NCBI GenBank assembly: GCA_041175045.1 | Contig: JBEDFR010000116.1 | Coordinates: 1 to 10,607 of the forward strand | Length of the DNA: 10,607 bases | Source of the DNA: UBA5078 sp041175045 | Lineage (GTDB): Bacteria; Pseudomonadota; Gammaproteobacteria; Pseudomonadales; Pseudohongiellaceae | Direction: 5' to 3' | Shown here: one piece after another, positions 6,395-10,607 of the stretch | Numbering within the stretch: the first letter of the stretch is position 1 | Layout: the number at the start of each line of letters is the position of its first letter | Made by a program: the position numbers and the translations under genes | Notes under the pieces: generated by a model | What the model was told of the DNA's origin: nothing | Database searches by the model: none | The model's input: the letters and a program-made list of their open reading frames with translations, nothing else

Positions 6395-6784
6395 ATGTTT
6401 TCCGCCAAGGAATTGAATCTGGAAGAAACCGAACTGCGCGAGCAGATCGCACTGCTTGACGATTCCGCACGCGCCGAGTGCTGCCGTCGGGAGCAGCTGG
6501 ATAAGCGGCACGCCGGCGTTTATCTGGCGCTCAACCTGCTGTTCTTCCTCGGCGCGCAGCACTTTTACCTGCGCCGCTGGGGGCGCGGTGCGCTGACCCT
6601 GTTGGCCGGTCTGGCCGCGCTGGGTCTGCTGCAGTGGGGCGATCTCTGGTATGGCGCAGGCCTGTTGCTGGCCCTGGCCATCATCGAGATCCCGCAGCTG
6701 CTCAATTACGAACTGATCGTACATTCCTTCAACAACCGCCGCCTGCGTCAGACTCTGCAACAGCTGTGCAATTCCTGTCGGTGA
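6395..6784 (+). CDS. Small TM2-domain-like membrane protein
   Basis: A 129-residue protein. Residues 6-37 are charged and probably helical, possibly a coiled coil, with a Cys pair at 29-30. A two-helix membrane hairpin follows. Residues 43-60 read VYLALNLLFFLGAQHFYL, close to the TM2-domain consensus in which a helix ends in G-x-H-x-FYL. The second hydrophobic span is at about 84-104, and the tail is basic and polar. TM2 proteins are found widely in bacteria without a settled function. The ATG at 6395 is preferred: GGGAG at 6381-6385 fits a ribosome-binding site, and an earlier in-frame ATG at 6332 would lie inside the permease gene. It starts 31 bases after the permease stop and probably shares its transcript, so an accessory role in the transporter is conceivable but unproven. 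Confidence 0.75.
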   Translation: MFSAKELNLEETELREQIALLDDSARAECCRREQLDKRHAGVYLALNLLFFLGAQHFYLRRWGRGALTLLAGLAALGLLQWGDLWYGAGLLLALAIIEIPQLLNYELIVHSFNNRRLRQTLQQLCNSCR

Positions 6785-6823
6785 TCACGGAATGCTCATG
6801 CTAGGATTCGGGCCTTTGTCGCC

Positions 6824-6847
6824 GGCACCCGCAGAGCGCGCAGTGCC
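6824..6847. other. Weak inverted repeat upstream of the exchanger gene
   Basis: GGCAC (6824-6828) and GTGCC (6843-6847) can pair around a 14-base loop, in the 93-base gap after the TM2-like gene. There is no T-tract. It could end the TRAP transcript weakly or be chance. In the same gap TGC-TAGGAT (6799-6807) resembles an extended -10 box for the exchanger, but no matching -35 box is visible. Confidence 0.2.
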
Positions 6848-6877
6848 CTCACTCACCAAAAGGCAGGATTCTCGACT

Positions 6878-7822
6878 GTGTTGCTGACTTTCGCGTTCTT
6901 CTCTCTGGGCTTGTTCATTCTGGTCGTGGGCGCCGAGGGGCTCGTGCGCGGCAGCTCCGCCCTGGCGCTGCGGCTGGGCATCACGCCCCTGGTGGTCGGC
7001 CTCACCGTGGTGGCCTTCGGCACCAGCAGTCCCGAACTGGCCGTGAGCGTGGAGTCGGCGCTGGCCGGCAGCAGCTCGATTGCCGTCGGCAATGTGCTCG
7101 GCTCGAACATCGCCAATATCGGCCTGATCCTGGGCCTCACCGCCATGATCTGTCCCATGCACGTGCAGCCCTCGCTGCTGCGCGAGCAGATTCCCATGAT
7201 GATCGCGATCTCGCTGGTGCTCTGGCTGATGGCACTGGACCAGCGCATCAGCGCCATCGATGGCCTGCTGCTGGTAGCGGGCCTCGTGGCCTTCATTGTG
7301 CACAGTTACCGCAGCAGCGCGGGCGCGAATGCCGACGCCGGCCTGGACGAGATTCCCGCGGAAGCCCTGAGCCTGCAGAAGCGCACCGGTCTGAGCATCC
7401 TGCTGATCGTGGCCGGTCTGGGCGGGCTGATCGGCGGGGGCATGCTGTTCGTCAACAGTGCGGTGGAAATCGCGCGCCTGTTCGAGGTGGACGAAGCCAT
7501 CATCGGCCTGACCATCGTCGCCATCGGCACCAGCATGCCGGAGCTGGCCACCTCGGTGGTGGCTGCCCTGCGCAAGGAATCCGACATCGCCATCGGCAAC
7601 ATCGTTGGCTCCAACATTTTCAATATCCTGGCCATTCTGGGCGTCGCCTCGCTGATCACCCCGCTCTCCAGCGAGGGCTTCTCCCCTGTGGACTTCGCCG
7701 TGATGACGGCGTTCGCGGCCATCCTGCTGCCGATGGCCTGGAGCGGTCGCACGCTCAGCCGCCCCGAAGGCAGTGTCCTGCTGCTGGGCTATCTCGGCTA
7801 CATGGCCTGGATCTGGCCCTGA
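6878..7822 (+). CDS. CaCA-family cation/calcium exchanger (YrbG type)
   Basis: A 314-residue inner-membrane antiporter of the Ca2+/cation superfamily, full length for bacterial members, with about ten membrane spans in two inverted halves. The alpha-1 repeat has VAFGTSSPELAVS (45-57) and GNVLGSNIANI (71-81). The alpha-2 repeat has VAIGTSMPELATS (214-226) and GNIVGSNIFNI (240-250). Glu53 and Glu222 are the central ion ligands. By spacing, Asn80 and Asn249 match Asn81 and Asp240 of the archaeal NCX_Mj, so one acidic ligand is Asn here; I recall this as common in bacterial relatives. The start is GTG at 6878, with the purine-rich AGGCAGGA at 6861-6868 as the ribosome-binding site. Only 13 bases separate it from the DUF58 gene, so the two are probably cotranscribed. 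Sodium/calcium exchange is likely from the family; the actual ions are not determined. Confidence 0.92.
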   Translation: MLLTFAFFSLGLFILVVGAEGLVRGSSALALRLGITPLVVGLTVVAFGTSSPELAVSVESALAGSSSIAVGNVLGSNIANIGLILGLTAMICPMHVQPSLLREQIPMMIAISLVLWLMALDQRISAIDGLLLVAGLVAFIVHSYRSSAGANADAGLDEIPAEALSLQKRTGLSILLIVAGLGGLIGGGMLFVNSAVEIARLFEVDEAIIGLTIVAIGTSMPELATSVVAALRKESDIAIGNIVGSNIFNILAILGVASLITPLSSEGFSPVDFAVMTAFAAILLPMAWSGRTLSRPEGSVLLLGYLGYMAWIWP

Positions 7823-7835
7823 CATGGACTGACGC

Positions 7836-9191
7836 ATGCCCGCCTCGCGCGCCACTGAAACCACCGCAAGCCGTCTGGACAAGAGCGTGCCGGTACGCGC
7901 GCTGCGGCGCGTGGCGACCCTGCTGAGCGAGCGCTTCCCGCTGACCGTGCAAGGTCTGGCCACCCTGGGCATCGCCCTGCTGGCCCTGCGCGTGTTCGGC
8001 TACGGTCGCATGGATCTCGTCGTCTTCGCCCTCGCCATCTGCGCTCTCGCCATCGTCTGTTTCTCCACCGTGATCGTCCTGCTGGGCGGACTGATCCTGC
8101 GCCACCAGATCCGCGAGGACATGGCCTTGCAGGTGCTGCTGGGCCGTCACGTGGCGAGCATCAAGGTGGAGGCGGGCTATCCCAACGAATCCGGCTTCAG
8201 TCTCTCCACCATGCCCTGGCTGCCGCTGATCGGCGTGCGCTGGGACATCGTGTTCCCCGACGCCATCGACACCCGCAACCGGCTGTCCGAGGACGAGCAG
8301 CGCTGGGAAGAGGAAGTCGTGCCGCAGCGCCGCTGCCGCAGCCGGCACATCACCCGCCGTTTCACCGTCAGCGACGTGCTGGGCTTCAGTCGCTTCACCT
8401 GGCGCGTGACTCAGGAAGGCGAACTGCTGGCCCTGCCCCGCGCCGGCAACATCAAGTCCCTGCCGCTGCTGCGCTCGCTCACGGCGGAGGATGGCATTCC
8501 CGACCCGGGTGGCAATCCGGAGGGCGACCGCATGGAAATCCGGCCCTATGTGCCGGGCGACTCGGTGCGCAATATCCTGTGGAAAGTCTATGCCCGCACC
8601 CGGCACCTGAACGTGCGCCTGGCCGAACGCAGCGTCTATCACAGCAGCCGCACGCTGGCCTGGCTGGTGTCCGGCCCGCGCGATGAAGCGGCCGCCGCGG
8701 TGGCGCGCGTGGCGGTGGAAAGCGGCGCGTTGGGTGAGGACTGGCTGTTCGGCGCCGATGGCAGCCCCACACCCACCAGCGTGGTTGCCGAGGCGCTGGA
8801 ACAGATCGCCGGCTCGCGCGCTCTGGAGGGCGAGCTGCCCTGGGGGCTGGATCATTTCCTGCAGACCTGGGGCAATCAGGGCCCCATGCACTGCATCGTG
8901 TTTGCCGGTGCCGAGGCCGGCCCCTGGCTCGAACGCCTGCGTCAGACCACGACGCGCTTTCGCGTGCGTTTCTCCGTGGTGCTGGCCACCGACGGTTTGC
9001 GCCAGAGTGAACCACCCACGCGCTGGCAGCGTCTATTGTTCAGCCAGGCGGCTGCGCGCCAGAACAACGACGCCACTGCCCTGGCCGAGCTGAGTGCTTT
9101 GTTGACGCAAGTCGGTCAGCTTGTAGAATCCACCCTCGTGGTCGATCGGCAAACAGGACTGAGTTTTGACAAGCGCCTGGCCAAACTGTGA
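7836..9191 (+). CDS. DUF58 domain protein, membrane anchored
   Basis: A 451-residue protein with two N-terminal membrane spans (about 34-55 and 60-88). The DUF58 core is centred on residues 229-266: EGDRMEIRPYVPGDSVRNI, then WK-x-YART and the N-V-R-L-A-E segment. The region from about 270 to 400 resembles the von Willebrand A-like fold that follows in many members. DUF58 proteins typically pair with MoxR AAA+ ATPases and membrane transglutaminases; their molecular role is unclear, and assembly or maturation of envelope complexes is often suggested. The ATG at 7836 follows the exchanger stop by 13 bases and has only a weak ribosome-binding site. The stop is seven bases before the transglutaminase-like gene, so an operon is nearly certain. 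The C-terminus past residue 400 has no recognised domain. Confidence 0.9.
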   Translation: MPASRATETTASRLDKSVPVRALRRVATLLSERFPLTVQGLATLGIALLALRVFGYGRMDLVVFALAICALAIVCFSTVIVLLGGLILRHQIREDMALQVLLGRHVASIKVEAGYPNESGFSLSTMPWLPLIGVRWDIVFPDAIDTRNRLSEDEQRWEEEVVPQRRCRSRHITRRFTVSDVLGFSRFTWRVTQEGELLALPRAGNIKSLPLLRSLTAEDGIPDPGGNPEGDRMEIRPYVPGDSVRNILWKVYARTRHLNVRLAERSVYHSSRTLAWLVSGPRDEAAAAVARVAVESGALGEDWLFGADGSPTPTSVVAEALEQIAGSRALEGELPWGLDHFLQTWGNQGPMHCIVFAGAEAGPWLERLRQTTTRFRVRFSVVLATDGLRQSEPPTRWQRLLFSQAAARQNNDATALAELSALLTQVGQLVESTLVVDRQTGLSFDKRLAKL

Positions 9192-9198
9192 GTCTTGC

Positions 9199-10607
9199 AT
9201 GATGAACAAGGAATCTGCCCTGACGCCCCTGCTGCCCTCCGGTCTGCGTGCCTTGATCATTGCCTCGAGCTACTGGGTGCTGAGCATTTCCCTGACCAGT
9301 GCCAGTGGCTCCTGGGCCGGTTTCCTCGGTGCCCTGCTGGCCTGCCTCGCCGTGGACCAGCTGATCCAGCGCCCCCCTGTGCGCGATCTGCGCCTTCCCG
9401 TATTCGCCCTGCTGTGCGTGCTGTGCCTGGCACTCGGTCTGGGTCTGGCGAGCCTGCTCACCGGCAGCATTGCCCTGGCTGCGCTGCTTGGCCCGCTGAC
9501 CACCTACGAGCTGGGCGAAGTGCTGCAATGGTTCCTCTTCAGTGCCGCCACCAGTGCCCTGCTGCGCGCGATTGCCCAGCGCGTCGGCGTCGGCCGGGTG
9601 CTGGAGATCCTGTTCGTGGCGAGCGCCTTCGTCATCACCCTGGCCGCCCACCGTCAGGGCATGATTCATCGCCCGTTCTTCATCGGCGATTTCGCCCTGG
9701 TGCGCGGCATCGATCCGGGCTCCATCCTCCTGGCCCTGGGCTGCGGCGCGGTGCTGGCGCTGTCCGGTCTGCTGATGATGGAAGGCAATCAGCGCCGCCT
9801 GCCCTATCACTTCACTGTGCTGGGCTTGCTGTGCTTTTCCCTGCTGATCTATGTGCAGTTCTTCGGCCTGCCCACGCCGCAGATGACCGACAGCCTGGGG
9901 CTGACCGGCGCCGCCCGCGCCGAGGGCAGTGCGCCCGACGACAACCCTTTCCGCGACGGCGAGAACGACACCAGCGACATGCAGGCTCCGGTGGCCGTGG
10001 TGCTGTTTCGCGACGACTACGAACCGGCCGGCGGTTCCTACTACTTCCGCGAATCGGCCTATTCCCAGTTCAACGGCAGCCTGCTGGACTACCCGACGCT
10101 GGCCGGGCTGGATGCCGATCTGATCGACCATTTCACCGCCACCCGCGCCGAGATCGCCGAACCGCTGCCGCAACCGGACAAGCGCCAGAGCGTGCGCATC
10201 ACCGTGGGCCTGCTGGCCCCGCATCGCACGCCCTTCGGCCTGGACACCCCGGTGGCCTATGTCAACACTCCCAACCCCAACAATCTGCGCTTCAAGCAGA
10301 CCTACGACGCCATTTCCCTGGTGCCGCAGTTCGACTTCGCCGATCTCACAGGCCGTCAGGCGGGCGACCCGGACTGGACCGCCGAGCAGCGCCAGGCCTA
10401 TCTGGAACTGCCGGATGATCCGCGCTACCGCGAGCTGGCGCAGAGCCTGCTGCAGGAGCTGCGCCCGGAGTTTGCCGACGACCCCTATGCCAAGGCACTG
10501 GTGATCAAGGATTACCTGGACCGCAACGGCATCTACAGCCTGAAGAACGAACACGCCTATGCCGCGGACCCGGCGGCGTCATTCCTGTTCGGCGACCTGA
10601 CCGGCTA
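9199..10607 (+). CDS. Membrane transglutaminase-like protein (TgpA-like), 3-prime truncated
   Basis: An open frame of 469 complete codons that runs off the window edge with no stop. The start is one of two adjacent ATGs (9199 or 9202), seven bases after the DUF58 stop. Seven hydrophobic spans are visible at about residues 15-33, 39-56, 66-98, 106-126, 134-150, 174-194 and 203-223. A periplasmic segment follows from about 224. The stretch at about 426-470 (DDPYAKALVIKDYL, then DPAASFLFGDLTGY) matches the start of the transglutaminase core, where relatives read FLF-x-x-x-x-GYC. The nucleophile Cys should therefore be the very next residue beyond the window. The family includes Pseudomonas TgpA (DUF3488 type), important for envelope function. 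The gene order DUF58 then transglutaminase supports the call. The catalytic His and Asp and any C-terminal membrane span lie outside the window. Confidence 0.85.
   Translation, partial: MMNKESALTPLLPSGLRALIIASSYWVLSISLTSASGSWAGFLGALLACLAVDQLIQRPPVRDLRLPVFALLCVLCLALGLGLASLLTGSIALAALLGPLTTYELGEVLQWFLFSAATSALLRAIAQRVGVGRVLEILFVASAFVITLAAHRQGMIHRPFFIGDFALVRGIDPGSILLALGCGAVLALSGLLMMEGNQRRLPYHFTVLGLLCFSLLIYVQFFGLPTPQMTDSLGLTGAARAEGSAPDDNPFRDGENDTSDMQAPVAVVLFRDDYEPAGGSYYFRESAYSQFNGSLLDYPTLAGLDADLIDHFTATRAEIAEPLPQPDKRQSVRITVGLLAPHRTPFGLDTPVAYVNTPNPNNLRFKQTYDAISLVPQFDFADLTGRQAGDPDWTAEQRQAYLELPDDPRYRELAQSLLQELRPEFADDPYAKALVIKDYLDRNGIYSLKNEHAYAADPAASFLFGDLTG

Noticed and set aside
4630..6408. Minus-strand open frame of 592 codons opposite the TRAP permease
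   Set aside because: Composition is dominated by His, Gln, Gly and Arg with no recognisable domain. The plus strand has a clear, conserved permease.
9040..10554. Minus-strand 504-codon frame and a plus-strand 407-codon frame (9195-10418) over the transglutaminase region
   Set aside because: Both are shadows. The frame from 9199 gives seven membrane spans and a transglutaminase core and follows the DUF58 gene.

Overview
The window reads as a GC-rich proteobacterial chromosome segment, most likely from a marine-type gammaproteobacterium. This is an inference from the gene families and the strong G/C bias at third codon positions; no rRNA or marker gene is present to confirm it. Gene density is high. 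Eight genes are recognisable, seven on the plus strand and one on the minus strand. The largest gene-free stretch is about 240 bases. I see no CRISPR array, tRNA, rRNA, insertion sequence or phage gene.

Region 1 (1-1854): a secreted, Tat-exported dienelactone hydrolase family protein on the plus strand converges with a CatB-like hexapeptide acetyltransferase on the minus strand. Between them is a striking nested inverted repeat of about 200 bases (949-1148). Its outer arms are 26-base perfect copies of a REP-like palindrome.

Region 2 (1855-3190): a compact divergent promoter region separates the acetyltransferase from a fused SpmA/SpmB-type membrane protein with nucleoside-recognition Gate domains. 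The promoter facing the SpmAB gene lies so close to the start codon that a leaderless mRNA is likely.

Region 3 (3191-6784): a TRAP-TAXI uptake operon. It holds a substrate-binding protein that looks like a lipoprotein and a fused small-plus-large TRAP permease that overlaps it by an ATGA. A small TM2-domain-like membrane protein follows 31 bases later. Together the first two would import an organic anion using the sodium gradient. The substrate cannot be told from the sequence.

Region 4 (6785-10607): a tightly spaced set of a CaCA-family cation/calcium exchanger (YrbG type), a DUF58 protein, and a polytopic transglutaminase-like protein. The last runs off the right edge just before its expected catalytic cysteine. 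DUF58 plus membrane transglutaminase is a well-known pair that usually travels with a MoxR AAA+ ATPase. Here the upstream neighbour is the exchanger instead.

No wholly new multi-gene system is evident. The best leads are the nested REP-like inverted repeat, the putative leaderless divergent promoter with its repeated GCCGGCAT boxes, the lipoprotein form of the TAXI binding protein, and the exchanger/DUF58/transglutaminase arrangement.
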